A DNA stretch of 64,000 nt from contig NZ_JAJAEL010000012.1 in the NCBI RefSeq assembly GCF_020447205.1, positions 87,778 through 151,777 of the forward strand, in the 5' to 3' direction. How positions within the stretch are numbered: position 1 is the stretch's first letter; every line of letters starts with the position of its first letter. Below the pieces are notes generated by a model that saw only the letters and a program-made list of their open reading frames with translations, had not been told where the DNA came from and made no database searches. Positions 1 through 8,518 of this stretch are shown here, in pieces. The position numbers were made by a program, and so were the translations under genes. Source of the stretch: Thalassolituus alkanivorans (lineage in GTDB: Bacteria; Pseudomonadota; Gammaproteobacteria; Pseudomonadales; Oceanobacteraceae).

Positions 1-561
1 GGTCGCTGTGGCAATGGCACCGTTGGTCGCCGCGCCGCCGGAAATCTCAATCTGAGCATTATTCAGCGGACCATCGGCATCAAAAATAATACCGCTAAGA
101 GAAGCGAAGAATCCCTGGCCTTCGAGGCTTTCGGCGCCGTTGTCAGTGATGACCAGAGGGGCCGCTACAGTGCTGCTGCCGGAGGCATTTTCTGCACGGA
201 TTTCCAGTGTCGTGGTTACGGTGACACCGGAGATGGTAATGGTCAGGGTATAACTTCCCGGAGCGAGATCAGGGAAGGTGATATGGCCGTTGCTGTCTGC
301 CGTCAGTTGTACACTGTTGCTGGCGAGAACTGCGGCTACCGCGATGCCTGCAGTGTTTTTCGGGCTGATGGTTACCTGGGCCTCTGAAAGAGGCTTGCCG
401 CTGGCATCCAGCAGAGACAATTGGCTCAGATTCTGGGTGACAGGAGTGTAATTGCCCGGTGGAGTACTGTTGTCACCACCTCCTGAATTGCCTGAACTAC
501 CCGAACCGCCGCCGCAAGCTGCCAGAAGGCCAGCCAGTATAAGAATGGAATAAGCTTTCAT
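1..561 (-). CDS. Lipoprotein with carboxypeptidase-regulatory-like domain (partial)
   Basis: The reading frame starts at the ATG at 561-559 and stays open to the window edge, so only the first 187 codons are present. A good ribosome binding site (GGAGGG) lies just upstream on the minus strand. The N-terminus MKAYSILILAGLLAAC is a lipoprotein signal with the lipobox LLAAC (Cys16), followed by a Gly/Ser-rich linker, so the protein should be lipidated and exported. The next 100 or so residues alternate short beta-like segments and resemble carboxypeptidase-regulatory or Ig-like modules that decorate surface proteins. The function is unknown because the C-terminal part is missing. The dockerin protein at 3602-6204 has a similar beta module but no other link is visible. 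Confidence 0.75.
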   Translation of the reverse strand, partial: MKAYSILILAGLLAACGGGSGSSGNSGGGDNSTPPGNYTPVTQNLSQLSLLDASGKPLSEAQVTISPKNTAGIAVAAVLASNSVQLTADSNGHITFPDLAPGSYTLTITISGVTVTTTLEIRAENASGSSTVAAPLVITDNGAESLEGQGFFASLSGIIFDADGPLNNAQIEISGGAATNGAIATAT

Positions 562-733
562 AGGGTAACCCTCCTTTGGTTAACGCGCTGAATCCTATCA
601 GGCAGGAGGGAAAAATTCACAGACACGAAGGTTTGTCTTACCAGACGTTTACTGTTTTTTTATCGCAGGTTTATGTCGCCGGCCACGGATAAAAACAAAT
701 GGCTCAATTTGCCCGGAGCGGTGAAAAGTGCCT

Positions 734-1066
734 AGGGCCTGTTAACACTAATTAAACAGGGCTGTTATCGGCTAAAAAATTCCTCAGGCAAGGCGTTGGG
801 AGTGTGGGATGTTCAGCACATCCCTGTGCTTCCCCCCTTCGGGGCTGGCACGCCAATCTGTTCCAGACAGATTGGTAACGGGTTAAGCGAGCGAACAGCA
901 ACGCAGGATGAGGGATTTTTAGCCATAACCCTTCGGGCTGAGGCCAGTTTTCCCCATTAACGTCGTCGTTCGTTATTCATTTAACCCGTTAATATCCCTC
1001 CTCACTCCTTGTTCTGAGAAAAACTGGCTCTCAGCAGGCCCGATTCAATTAGTGTTAACAGACCCT
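734..1066. mobile_element. MITE-like non-autonomous element
   Basis: The segment is bounded by 20-bp inverted repeats, AGGGCCTGTTAACACTAATT at 734-753 and its complement at 1047-1066, with one mismatch. A second, imperfect inverted pair lies inside: GGCTAAAAAATTCCTCA near 770-786 against the complement of GAGGGATTTTTAGCC near 911-925. Further right, the stretch around 926-945 pairs with that around 1018-1034 (CTGAGGCCAGTTTT against AAAACTGGCTCTCAG). There is no ORF of note inside, so it cannot move on its own. It fits a miniature inverted-repeat transposable element of about 333 bp. No clean target-site duplication is seen. Confidence 0.65.
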
Positions 1067-1162
1067 GGCATCTCATTCTATGGGAGGAGACACGCTAACA
1101 AAGCGGCCTTTGCCTCTGGCTAACAGGCGCTAAGGCTTTTAAGCTGGAGCAAACAACTCGCC

Positions 1163-2845
1163 ATGGAACGCATTATGACACTCACTGCTTCTTCTGCTTT
1201 GGCCCATGCCGGCCAGATGATGACTCAGCCACTGATTATTTCAGACCTGCTGGAATACGCTGCTGCGCATCATGGTACGCGTGAAATTATCAGCCGCCGG
1301 CTGGAAGGTGATATCCACCGCTATACCTACCGCGATGCGTTAAAACGCAGCAAGCAGCTGGCCAATGCCTTGCTGGCTTTGGGAGTTCAGCCCGGTGACC
1401 GGGTGGCGACACTGGCCTGGAACGGCTACCGCCATTTTGAATGTTATTACGCGATCTCCGGTATCGGTGCCATCTGTCATACCGTTAATCCACGGCTTTA
1501 TACCGAGCAGGTGGAATACATTATTAATCATGCCGAAGACTGCTATGTCTTTCTGGATGCCTGCTTCGCAAAATTACTGGAACCGGTGGCGGATAAATTA
1601 ACCTCGGTCAAAGGCTTTATCTTTATGATCGACGCCGACCAGATGCCGCAAACCAGACTGCCAAATGCCATTAATTATGAAGATTTAATGACAACATACA
1701 GCAGCGAACTGGTATGGCCGCGGTTTCCGCAGGATACCGCCTCCGGCCTGTGTTACACCTCGGGCACTACCGGCAACCCTAAAGGCGTGTTGTATTCCCA
1801 TGCCTCCACTGTACTGCATGCCTATGCCAGCCGTAATCCGGATGCACTGAATGTTTCTGCCGATTCGGTGGTGATGCCGGTTGTTCCTATGTACCACGTC
1901 TGCGCCTGGGGTATGCCTTATATTGCTCCGATGAGTGGTGCGACGCTGGTGCTGCCCGGTGATGGTATGGATGGCCAGAGTCTGCATGAATTAATCGAGC
2001 TGGCCGAGGTAGATTTAATGCTGGGCGTACCAACGGTTTGGCTGGGTCTGATCGATTATTTAAAACGTAACAATAAACGCATGGATTCGGTTAAAACCGT
2101 CGGCGTTGGTGGCTCAGCCTCACCGAAATCCCTGGTGGAAACACTGGATAAAGAATACGGCGTGTATTTATTGCCAATCTGGGGCATGACCGAAACCTCA
2201 CCGCTGGCGACACTCGGCTCACCAACCAAAGCGATGCAGAAAATGAGCGACGATGAACGCTATCGTCTGCAGACTACCGCCGGCCGGCCAATGTTTGGTA
2301 TTGAGCTGGAAATCTTTGGTGAGGATGATCAGCCACTGCCACACGACGGAACGTCACGCGGCTATCTGCGTGTGCGTGGCCCCTGGGTATTAACGGCGTA
2401 TTATAAAAATGAAAAACCGGATTCGTTCTTTATCGATGTGGATGGTAAGCAGTGGTTCGATACCGGTGATATTGCCGTGATTGATGAAAACAGTTATCTG
2501 CAGATTGTTGACCGCGCCAAAGATGTGGTGAAGTCCGGCGGTGAGTGGATTTCCAGTATCGATCTGGAAAACGCGGCAGTAGGGCACCCGGACGTAAAAG
2601 AAGCCTGTGTGATTGGCGTGCGTCATCAGAAGTGGGATGAGCGGCCGTTGCTGTTTATTGTAAAAAGTGAAGAAAGCGATATCAATAAACAGGATATCTA
2701 TAACTATCTGGAAAGCCGTGTTGCCAAGTGGTGGCTACCGGATGACATTCTGTTTGTTGAGGAGCTGCCGCACACTGCCACGGGCAAGCTGCAGAAACGT
2801 ACGCTGCGTGATGAGTATATTGATTATCTGGTGGAGAAGGCCTGA
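1163..2845 (+). CDS. AlkK-like medium/long-chain fatty acid-CoA ligase
   Basis: This is an ANL-superfamily acyl-CoA synthetase that activates fatty acids to acyl-CoA by way of an acyl-adenylate. The phosphate-binding motif [11 protein letters not shown] is at about residues 198-208, WGMTETSP at about 340, the TGD hinge motif at about 434, and [13 protein letters not shown] follows. The C-terminal catalytic lysine is in the [11 protein letters not shown] segment. The protein resembles the medium-chain ligase AlkK of Pseudomonas along its whole length, and 560 residues suits the family. The start is uncertain: ATGs at 1163, 1175 and 1217 are all possible. A TGGAG lies 14 bases before 1163, and AlkK homology begins near residue 16. 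It stands alone, with a MITE upstream and a terminator just downstream. The chain-length preference cannot be read from sequence. Confidence 0.9.
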   Translation: MERIMTLTASSALAHAGQMMTQPLIISDLLEYAAAHHGTREIISRRLEGDIHRYTYRDALKRSKQLANALLALGVQPGDRVATLAWNGYRHFECYYAISGIGAICHTVNPRLYTEQVEYIINHAEDCYVFLDACFAKLLEPVADKLTSVKGFIFMIDADQMPQTRLPNAINYEDLMTTYSSELVWPRFPQDTASGLCYTSGTTGNPKGVLYSHASTVLHAYASRNPDALNVSADSVVMPVVPMYHVCAWGMPYIAPMSGATLVLPGDGMDGQSLHELIELAEVDLMLGVPTVWLGLIDYLKRNNKRMDSVKTVGVGGSASPKSLVETLDKEYGVYLLPIWGMTETSPLATLGSPTKAMQKMSDDERYRLQTTAGRPMFGIELEIFGEDDQPLPHDGTSRGYLRVRGPWVLTAYYKNEKPDSFFIDVDGKQWFDTGDIAVIDENSYLQIVDRAKDVVKSGGEWISSIDLENAAVGHPDVKEACVIGVRHQKWDERPLLFIVKSEESDINKQDIYNYLESRVAKWWLPDDILFVEELPHTATGKLQKRTLRDEYIDYLVEKA

Positions 2846-2870
2846 GGATATTCTCTCACTCTGAATGATT

Positions 2871-2899
2871 AAAAAGCCCGGCAGTTGCCGGGCTTTTTT
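2871..2899. terminator. Bidirectional Rho-independent terminator
   Basis: The 7-bp GC-rich stem GCCCGGC/GCCGGGC with loop AGTT is flanked by A5 on the left and T6 on the right, so it can stop transcription from both sides. It serves the acyl-CoA ligase on the plus strand and the cohesin gene on the minus strand. A 28-bp copy in the same orientation lies at 6318-6345. Confidence 0.9.
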
Positions 2900-3551
2900 A
2901 TATTGCAGGACGTTTTACTTTCTGACGCCAATACATAAAGAATACGATGTTGATCAACAGCAGAAATGCAAAAACTCCGCCGAGAATATACATCAGATTA
3001 TTATCTCTGCCAGAAGCAGAATAGTCGGGTATGGCCAGCGCGGGTATGGATACTTTGCCTGAAGTTGTTGCAGCGCTCCGAGCTGGTTCAACGAGTACAG
3101 GTTGCGGTAATTTTGCGCTGATCAGACGGCCTTCTTTGGTCCCAAACTCCAGTTGCTTAACCTGAACAATACCTGGCTTGGTATTCTTAAACGCAATTGT
3201 GGCAAGGATACCAGAGCCGCTGACTGCAGGTGCCGGATTAAGCAGGCTGAGAGCAAGGCGAATGCTGTGCTTTCGAGTATCAACGCTGTTGCTGACCTCA
3301 AAGGCGGACGTACCGAACAGATTCCCGCTTTGGATCTGTATCCCTGATTTTCCGGAATCCAGATCAACGACCTCAAGCGCGGCTGCATCGTAGTCGAGAA
3401 TCAGGTCGACACCATAGATATCATCCAGTGCAGTTGCTTCCAGAATCAGCCAGCGAATGCCTTCCTTGTCCTGAGTTGAAAAACTCAGGACCGGAGTTCC
3501 GGCAGAGGATGTGCTGGCTATCAATGTGAAAATTAAAAGAAGAATTCGCAT
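2898..3551 (-). CDS. Membrane-anchored cohesin-domain protein
   Basis: The protein has an N-terminal signal peptide (about residues 1-17), one cohesin-type beta-sandwich (about residues 20-150), a short linker, and one C-terminal transmembrane helix (about 187-207) with a basic tail, MYWRQKVKRPAI. The cohesin call rests on the segment IYGVDLILDYDAAALEVVDL and the later GSGILATIAFKNTKPG, which match the family's central strands. Cohesins bind calcium-loaded dockerin modules. The gene immediately upstream ends in a dockerin, so this protein is probably the envelope receptor for that secreted protein. The topology puts the cohesin domain in the periplasm, anchored in the inner membrane. The gap to the upstream gene is 50 bp and the two are probably co-transcribed. 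The pairing is inferred from adjacency. Confidence 0.75.
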   Translation of the reverse strand: MRILLLIFTLIASTSSAGTPVLSFSTQDKEGIRWLILEATALDDIYGVDLILDYDAAALEVVDLDSGKSGIQIQSGNLFGTSAFEVSNSVDTRKHSIRLALSLLNPAPAVSGSGILATIAFKNTKPGIVQVKQLEFGTKEGRLISAKLPQPVLVEPARSAATTSGKVSIPALAIPDYSASGRDNNLMYILGGVFAFLLLINIVFFMYWRQKVKRPAI

Positions 3552-3601
3552 GAAATATTCCAGATAATTATGAAGCAGGCGGGGTTTCCCCCGCCTGAAT
3601 T

Positions 3602-5728
3602 TTATTGCGGGTTACACTGAACAGAGCCGAAGTGGCTGGCAAGAATAGCCAGATCCTGAACATTGATTACACTGTCTTTATTCAGATCTGCTTTCTGATC
3701 GTACAACTCATCACCATTGGCAGAGCCATACTTTCCGGCAAGGTAGGTGAAATCCGCGATATTGATTTCACCATCATCGTTGATATCACCGGCAAAGAGA
3801 GTGATCTGGCCAACATCAATATTCGCACCTTCGGAAATACTGTGATTCATGCAGCTTTGAACATAGTTGTCAGCATTGAAAGCGATGGTAAAGTCGCCGT
3901 CGCGCAGTTCGTCAAAACTGAAGTTTCCTGCACTATCAACACCGGTGGTAATCGTCCGGCCATTGATGGTTACCGATACGGTAATGTCTTCAGGATTGAC
4001 CCCAACCGGAATTTCAATGCTGCCACTGAATCCGCCATTACCACCGTGAATGCCATCATCGATAGTGATCGTCGCATTCTGGACTGTCACCGGAATCAGA
4101 TTACCCGAAGCGTCTGATAAGGCTGCTGAACAAACAACATTCGCGGTTGTTGTTGTCGTGTCCGCAAACAGATCCGCGCTAAGCAGCGTTCCGTTTTCTT
4201 CCAGCTCTGCATTTCCGGTATGTGTAATAGCCCCGGACATGTTCTGGCTTCCCCAATTAAGAGGCAGAGTCAGACGATTCTCACCGCCCCAGTCACCATA
4301 GTTGCTACCAGTAATATTCAGAGCGGTGGTATCTACAGAGCAGGATACTTCGGTGGCGTAGGCCTGGCCCTGAATGCCGATGGTCAGTGAGGAATAGGCA
4401 TTCAGATAAGGATCTATTGTTGAGCTTTCAGGGTTTACCGTAATGATGACTCCTTCAGCTTGAGTAAGACCTGTGGTGTATATGCCATTGAAAGAGGAAA
4501 ACCCGCCAGTCGAGTCCGCGGTGAAACCAAGCAGTGGTTGCAGGAATATCCCTTGCTTCACCGGACCAAAGGGCAGGGTGTTGAGTATGATATTTGATGT
4601 CAGGCTCTGGAATTCAACCAGAGAAGTATCTTCAGGCAGACCTGCGCCAGCCAGATCCTGAGGCATATCAGGATAATTCAGAAATAATTCCGGATACAAT
4701 GATTTGGCTCTTTCTGTTGATTCCAGAATGTAAGTTCTGTAGGCCGAATCCAACAGTGCATCAAGGATTAAACGGCTGACAGATTCAGCTATTTCACTAT
4801 TATTCGATGTGCGGGTGATGACAATATATGATGCGCCAAATTTTTCATATTCAAAAGAACGGATCGCGTATTCATATGTTCCATTTGTTGACCTTGCTGG
4901 AAAGAAATTCTGCGTGCTGGTTATAAATGACTCTGTTCCTGATGCACAGGAAAGATAATGCGTGTTATCGCTGATAAAGTGTTCGTACTCAGGTGTTAAC
5001 TGCGTAAGAATGAGATTCTGAAATTCAGCATCAGTAATTCCTGACGGAAACAGCTCCTGAACATTCATTTCAATAATCAGCTCTTCATATCTTGCAGGCT
5101 TATCCGGATAGCTTGACAGGAATTCACCAACAGAATCTGACTCCATGGAGTATCTTTGAAGAAACTCTTCAAATGTCATATCTGAGTTTCTGAAATCCTG
5201 CCGAGTGCATTTATAATGCCCATCAGACTTTTTCATATAGAGGACGTTATCTATAGATTCTATGATGTCACCGTCAATTGGTGTGCCATTCTCAGGAATA
5301 TAAGAGGCGTCTAAGGCGATTTCTGATACAGCGCCGTTCTCATAAGAGAAATACCGTCTTCTATCATTTTTGTCATCAACAGCAATGATTGGACTTTCAC
5401 CATCAGTAATCAACAGATTGCTGTAAGATGTATCAACCTCGTCTTTCAGTAGGGATATACTAGGTTTTCCTGGTGCGCTGACCATAAGCTCCATATGAGA
5501 TCCATCGGTATCAGAATATCTTTTTCTGAGCAGTGCATATCCCGAACTGTTCATTGGAAACTTGTATGTGGGAGTTAGAACTCCACTTTCAATATCTTCT
5601 ATATATTCTGAATTGCCAAGATCAGAGCAGAGCTGAAGATTTGCTTGGAAGGATAATTGGATATTCCATTTTGAAAAATCACAATGATATATATTCCCTG
5701 TACCGAAACGGTCGTGGTCAGCAATCAA
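3602..5728 (-). CDS. Dockerin-bearing secreted protein, main part (frameshifted from its N-terminus)
   Basis: The C-terminus (about residues 647-704 of this frame) is a type I dockerin with two calcium loops, DINDDGEINIAD and DLNKDSVINVQD. Before it is a beta-rich carboxypeptidase-regulatory-like module (about 580-640). The N-terminal half contains two divergent copies of a helical repeat with the pattern YPDxP...EFxxL. The only start available in this frame is a TTG at 5728, and there is no signal peptide. The same frame stays open up to 5881 and reads as real coding sequence (for example KNITGYTAVGVAGNYALIAD). The gene is therefore almost certainly the continuation of 5749-6204, separated by a 1-nt deletion in the C5 run at 5789-5793. 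Restoring one base gives a single protein of 867 residues. The stretch from about 4700 to 6300 looks more AT-rich than its neighbours, suggesting acquisition. Confidence 0.7.
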   Translation of the reverse strand: MIADHDRFGTGNIYHCDFSKWNIQLSFQANLQLCSDLGNSEYIEDIESGVLTPTYKFPMNSSGYALLRKRYSDTDGSHMELMVSAPGKPSISLLKDEVDTSYSNLLITDGESPIIAVDDKNDRRRYFSYENGAVSEIALDASYIPENGTPIDGDIIESIDNVLYMKKSDGHYKCTRQDFRNSDMTFEEFLQRYSMESDSVGEFLSSYPDKPARYEELIIEMNVQELFPSGITDAEFQNLILTQLTPEYEHFISDNTHYLSCASGTESFITSTQNFFPARSTNGTYEYAIRSFEYEKFGASYIVITRTSNNSEIAESVSRLILDALLDSAYRTYILESTERAKSLYPELFLNYPDMPQDLAGAGLPEDTSLVEFQSLTSNIILNTLPFGPVKQGIFLQPLLGFTADSTGGFSSFNGIYTTGLTQAEGVIITVNPESSTIDPYLNAYSSLTIGIQGQAYATEVSCSVDTTALNITGSNYGDWGGENRLTLPLNWGSQNMSGAITHTGNAELEENGTLLSADLFADTTTTTANVVCSAALSDASGNLIPVTVQNATITIDDGIHGGNGGFSGSIEIPVGVNPEDITVSVTINGRTITTGVDSAGNFSFDELRDGDFTIAFNADNYVQSCMNHSISEGANIDVGQITLFAGDINDDGEINIADFTYLAGKYGSANGDELYDQKADLNKDSVINVQDLAILASHFGSVQCNPQ

Positions 5729-5748
5729 GGCGTAGTTGCCAGCAACCC

Positions 5749-6204
5749 CTACCGCAGTATAGCCAGTGATATTCTTGTATAGGTATTGCCCCCTCTGGAC
5801 TTCATCCGCAGCATTTCTATCAGAGAGTCTGCGATCCCGATAAACTCGCTCGTCGTTGTCTGAGTCGTTATTCCCAGGTGTTCAAAACGATCAGGGTTCT
5901 CCGGCATATTCGGATAATTTGCCAGAAGCCCTTCTTGATAACCATTGGGCCATGGCAGTATCTCTGCGAGAGTGCTTTCACTTGTAGCTATCAGAGAACC
6001 GGTGTCTGGATCGGTAATAGTATCGATAAGACTTAGGTAGATCGGATTGGAGCTGCCGAGCTGATTGGATACTATCGCAATGCCAGAGTCAGTCCGACCT
6101 ACATATTGTGATGGTTGGCTTTCATAAGCAATCATGTCGAAGTTCGCAGCCTGAGTTATTGAACTCGCAGCAATGATTGATGTGGTGAGAAGTATTTTTT
6201 TCAT
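5749..6204 (-). CDS. N-terminal fragment of the dockerin protein, with signal peptide
   Basis: The first 20 or so residues (MKKILLTTSIIAASSITQA) form a Sec signal peptide ending in AxA-like TQA. The rest has beta-like segments and one copy of the YPNMP...SEFIGIADSLIEML repeat that recurs twice in the downstream frame. After about residue 137 the sequence turns to basic and low-information residues (TYTRISLAILR) and stops, while the overlapping frame reads sensibly. The fragment is therefore best read as the broken 5' end of the gene continuing at 3602-5728. The break may be a true mutation, phase variation in the short homopolymer or a sequencing error. If translated alone it would be a 151-residue exported peptide. 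Confidence 0.65.
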   Translation of the reverse strand: MKKILLTTSIIAASSITQAANFDMIAYESQPSQYVGRTDSGIAIVSNQLGSSNPIYLSLIDTITDPDTGSLIATSESTLAEILPWPNGYQEGLLANYPNMPENPDRFEHLGITTQTTTSEFIGIADSLIEMLRMKSRGGNTYTRISLAILR

Positions 6205-6225
6205 TGTTATTATCCATATAAACAG

Positions 6226-6261
6226 GACTGGTGATGCTAATTATGTACTCCTGTACCAGTC
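6226..6261 (-). promoter_or_regulatory. Inverted repeat upstream of the dockerin gene
   Basis: GACTGGT at 6226-6232 is mirrored by ACCAGTC at 6255-6261, with 22 bases between. On the minus strand a TTGACT hexamer overlaps the distal arm. The pair sits 22-57 bases before the ATG, where an operator would be expected. The regulator is unknown. Confidence 0.35.
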
Positions 6262-6316
6262 AAATGCTTCCCCTTTACTTAGTGCATAAGTATGAGATTT
6301 GTTTATTTCATACAAT

Positions 6317-6345
6317 AAAAAAGCCCGGCAGTTGCCGGGCTTTTT
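6317..6345. terminator. Terminator of the tat operon, same hairpin as at 2871
   Basis: The stem GCCCGGC/GCCGGGC with loop AGTT sits between A6 and T5, about 25 bases past the tatC stop. It is identical over 28 bp and in the same orientation as the terminator at 2871-2898. The two copies bracket the cohesin-dockerin cassette. Confidence 0.88.
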
Positions 6346-6367
6346 ATGCTCGATAAAGTCAGGATAA

Positions 6368-7117
6368 TCAGCTTTCCTGAATCTCTTCTTCGCTGTCTTC
6401 CAGTGGCTTTTTAATCAGCCTTGAGGCCAGTACACCGGCTTCAAACAGCAGCCACATCGGTACGGCCAGAATGGTCTGGGAGATAACATCCGGTGGCGTA
6501 ACCAGCATGCCGACAACAAAGCAGCCAACAAAAATATAAGGGCGCTTTTCTGTCAGGGCAGCAACGGTGGTTATACCGCTGAGTACCATCAGAAAGGTCG
6601 CAATCGGAATTTCAAAGGCGATGCCAAAGGCAAAAAAGATTTTAAGAATAAAATCGAGAATATTGCTGATGTCCGGCATAAAGGAAATACCTTCCGGTCC
6701 GGCGGCGGTAAAGAAGCCGAAGGCCAGTGGCAGCACCACAAAGTAGGCAAAGGCGATTCCGGTATAAAACAGGACAACGCTGGATACCAGCAACGGAATA
6801 CCGAATTTCTTTTCGTGTTGATACAAACCGGGAGAGATAAAACTCCATACCTGATGCAGCAGAAAAGGCACTGCCAGCAGGACCGCCAGAACCAATGTCA
6901 GTTTAAACGGCACCAGAAAAGGCGAGGCCACACCGGTGGCGATCATATTGCCGCTGTCGGGCAGCAATACTGACAGTGGTTTTACCAGAATCAGGTACAG
7001 GTCGTTGGCAAAGTAGAACATGCCAAGAAACAGCACCAATACCACCAGTACCGATTTCAGCAAACGGTTTCGCAGTTCGATCAGGTGGGCAATCAGAGGT
7101 TGTTCATGATCGGTCAT
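6368..7117 (-). CDS. tatC: Sec-independent protein translocase TatC
   Basis: TatC is the multispanning subunit of the twin-arginine translocase. It recognises the RR signal peptide and exports folded proteins across the inner membrane. The protein has 249 residues and six predicted membrane segments, with the conserved N-terminal HLIELRNRLL and the first periplasmic loop ending SPGLYQHEKK, which carries the conserved Glu. The ATG overlaps the tatB stop by 4 bases (ATGA), as expected for translational coupling. The highly acidic C-terminal tail (EDSEEEIQES) is ordinary. Its partners tatB and tatA follow upstream, and a likely substrate, the amine dehydrogenase light chain, is encoded 4.5 kb away. 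Confidence 0.97.
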   Translation of the reverse strand: MTDHEQPLIAHLIELRNRLLKSVLVVLVLFLGMFYFANDLYLILVKPLSVLLPDSGNMIATGVASPFLVPFKLTLVLAVLLAVPFLLHQVWSFISPGLYQHEKKFGIPLLVSSVVLFYTGIAFAYFVVLPLAFGFFTAAGPEGISFMPDISNILDFILKIFFAFGIAFEIPIATFLMVLSGITTVAALTEKRPYIFVGCFVVGMLVTPPDVISQTILAVPMWLLFEAGVLASRLIKKPLEDSEEEIQES

Positions 7118-7497
7118 GATGACGCATCGGTATTATCAGGTTTTGAATTGGCGGCAGGCTGCTGCGGGCCAGATTGTTGTGGACCTGGCTGTTGAGGACC
7201 AGCGACAGCTGCCGGTTTATTGTCCGGCTGCGTTTCTGCTTTAGGCTTGGGCTGAATGCTGTTAGCCGATGGCGAATCGTCATCGAGAAACGTGGCATAA
7301 GGGTCTTTCAGCTTTTCGCGTAATTCTTCGGTGCGGACCTGGCGCTCAAGATCATCCTGGATATTGCTCATGGTGCGGCGCATACGGCCAAGAAACAGAC
7401 CCACTGTGCGGGCTGCTTTTGGCAGTCTTTCCGGGCCGAGCACCAGCAGGCCCAGAATTGCTACCACCATTAATTCCAGAAAACCGATATCGAACAT
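7114..7497 (-). CDS. tatB: Sec-independent protein translocase TatB
   Basis: TatB forms the signal-receptor complex with TatC. The start [26 protein letters not shown] gives the single N-terminal membrane helix, then the hinge GPERLPKAAR and an amphipathic helix. The C-terminal third is a low-complexity tail rich in Gln, Pro and Ala with repeated GPQQ units, common in TatB. The length of 127 residues fits the family. It overlaps tatC by 4 bases and shares one base with tatA. Confidence 0.95.
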   Translation of the reverse strand: MFDIGFLELMVVAILGLLVLGPERLPKAARTVGLFLGRMRRTMSNIQDDLERQVRTEELREKLKDPYATFLDDDSPSANSIQPKPKAETQPDNKPAAVAGPQQPGPQQSGPQQPAANSKPDNTDASS

Positions 7498-7757
7498 CAG
7501 ATTTTATCTTGGTCTTTGTTGGTGCTTTTGAATTCGGCGTCTTTGGCTGCGCCTTCTTTATGCTCCAGTGTTTTTGCCGGCTCTTTACTATCGTCTTCAT
7601 CGGCTTTTGCACTGCTGTCGTCATTCACAGCTTTTTTAAAGCTCTTGATTGCTCCGCCCAGGTCGCCACCCAGGTTGCGCAGTTTTTTGGTGCCGAAAAT
7701 CATAATGACGATGGCCAGAACGATTAATAATTGCCAGATACTGATTCCGCCGAGCAT
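7497..7757 (-). CDS. tatA: Sec-independent protein translocase TatA
   Basis: TatA polymerises around TatBC to form the passage for folded proteins. The protein has the N-terminal helix [17 protein letters not shown], the hinge [14 protein letters not shown] and an amphipathic helix, followed by a charged Lys/Glu/Asp tail. Its 86 residues are typical. It is the first of the three tat genes and lies 35 bp downstream of the HIT gene, so hisI-hisE-HIT-tatABC may form one operon. Confidence 0.95.
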   Translation of the reverse strand: MLGGISIWQLLIVLAIVIMIFGTKKLRNLGGDLGGAIKSFKKAVNDDSSAKADEDDSKEPAKTLEHKEGAAKDAEFKSTNKDQDKI

Positions 7758-7792
7758 AGGAAAATCCTCTTATTCTTAATTTAAAAATTACA

Positions 7793-8131
7793 TCAGAAAC
7801 CGGGCAGCTGATCGCCGCCCAGTATATGAAAGTGCATATGGAAAACTTCCTGCCCACCTTCTTTACCGGTATTGGTAATGGTGCGGAAGCCAGTCAGGTT
7901 TTGTGTGCGGGCAATGGCCGGCAGGCTGAGCATTAAATGGCTCATCAGGCTGGCATCAGCGTCGCTCAGATCATTCAGGTTAACGATATGGCGCTTGGGA
8001 ATGACCAGCAGGTGGGTGTCCGCTTTAGGCGCAATATCGTGAAACGCCAGCAGGTGCTCATCTTCATAAACGACATTGGCCGGAATCTTTCCGGCGACAA
8101 TCTGGCAAAACAGACAGTCCGGCATACTCAA
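7793..8131 (-). CDS. HIT-family (HinT-like) nucleotide hydrolase
   Basis: This is a small histidine triad protein of 112 residues. The HxHxH active site is at His98, His100 and His102 in the segment FHMHFHILGG, and the N-terminal CLFCQIVAGKIPA motif is typical of HinT proteins. Members hydrolyse purine nucleoside phosphoramidates and adenylates. It is cytoplasmic. The gene sits between hisE and tatA, as in many gammaproteobacteria. An alternative start two codons in (MPDCLFC) is possible. Confidence 0.93.
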   Translation of the reverse strand: MSMPDCLFCQIVAGKIPANVVYEDEHLLAFHDIAPKADTHLLVIPKRHIVNLNDLSDADASLMSHLMLSLPAIARTQNLTGFRTITNTGKEGGQEVFHMHFHILGGDQLPGF

Positions 8132-8158
8132 TCTCTCAGTTCTCTGGTCTGTACCGGT

Positions 8159-8491
8159 TTACTTGGGCGTACGTGACGCCTTTTCTTCCAGGCCGGACAT
8201 ATTAAAACGCCGTGCCAGTTCGTTAACCACGGCTTCCGGGCGCTCACCCAGCTTGGCCAGTGCCACCAGGGTGTGGAACCACAGGTCGGCGGTCTCGTAG
8301 ATAACATCGCTGTTATCGCCACTGGTCTCGGCGTCTTTGGCGGCCAGAATGGTTTCGGTGGCTTCTTCGCCAACCTTTTCCAGAATCTTGTTCAGGCCCT
8401 TGTGATACAGGCTGGCCACATAGGATGAATCGGCGGCCGCGCTCTTACGTTCTTCAAGGATATCGCCGAGGGCGGAAAGTATATCGCTCAT
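8159..8491 (-). CDS. hisE: Phosphoribosyl-ATP pyrophosphatase HisE
   Basis: HisE removes pyrophosphate from phosphoribosyl-ATP, the second step of histidine synthesis. The all-alpha MazG-like fold is seen in [13 protein letters not shown] and [14 protein letters not shown], which carry the metal-binding acidic residues. The ATG at 8491 ([12 protein letters not shown]) is preferred, giving 110 residues. The frame extends to a TTG at 8518, but those nine extra residues are not family-like. The gene follows hisI with 27 bp between the hisI stop and this start. Confidence 0.94.
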   Translation of the reverse strand: MSDILSALGDILEERKSAAADSSYVASLYHKGLNKILEKVGEEATETILAAKDAETSGDNSDVIYETADLWFHTLVALAKLGERPEAVVNELARRFNMSGLEEKASRTPK

Positions 8492-8518
8492 AGCTGTTTC
8501 AGTTTCGTTAAGTAGCAA

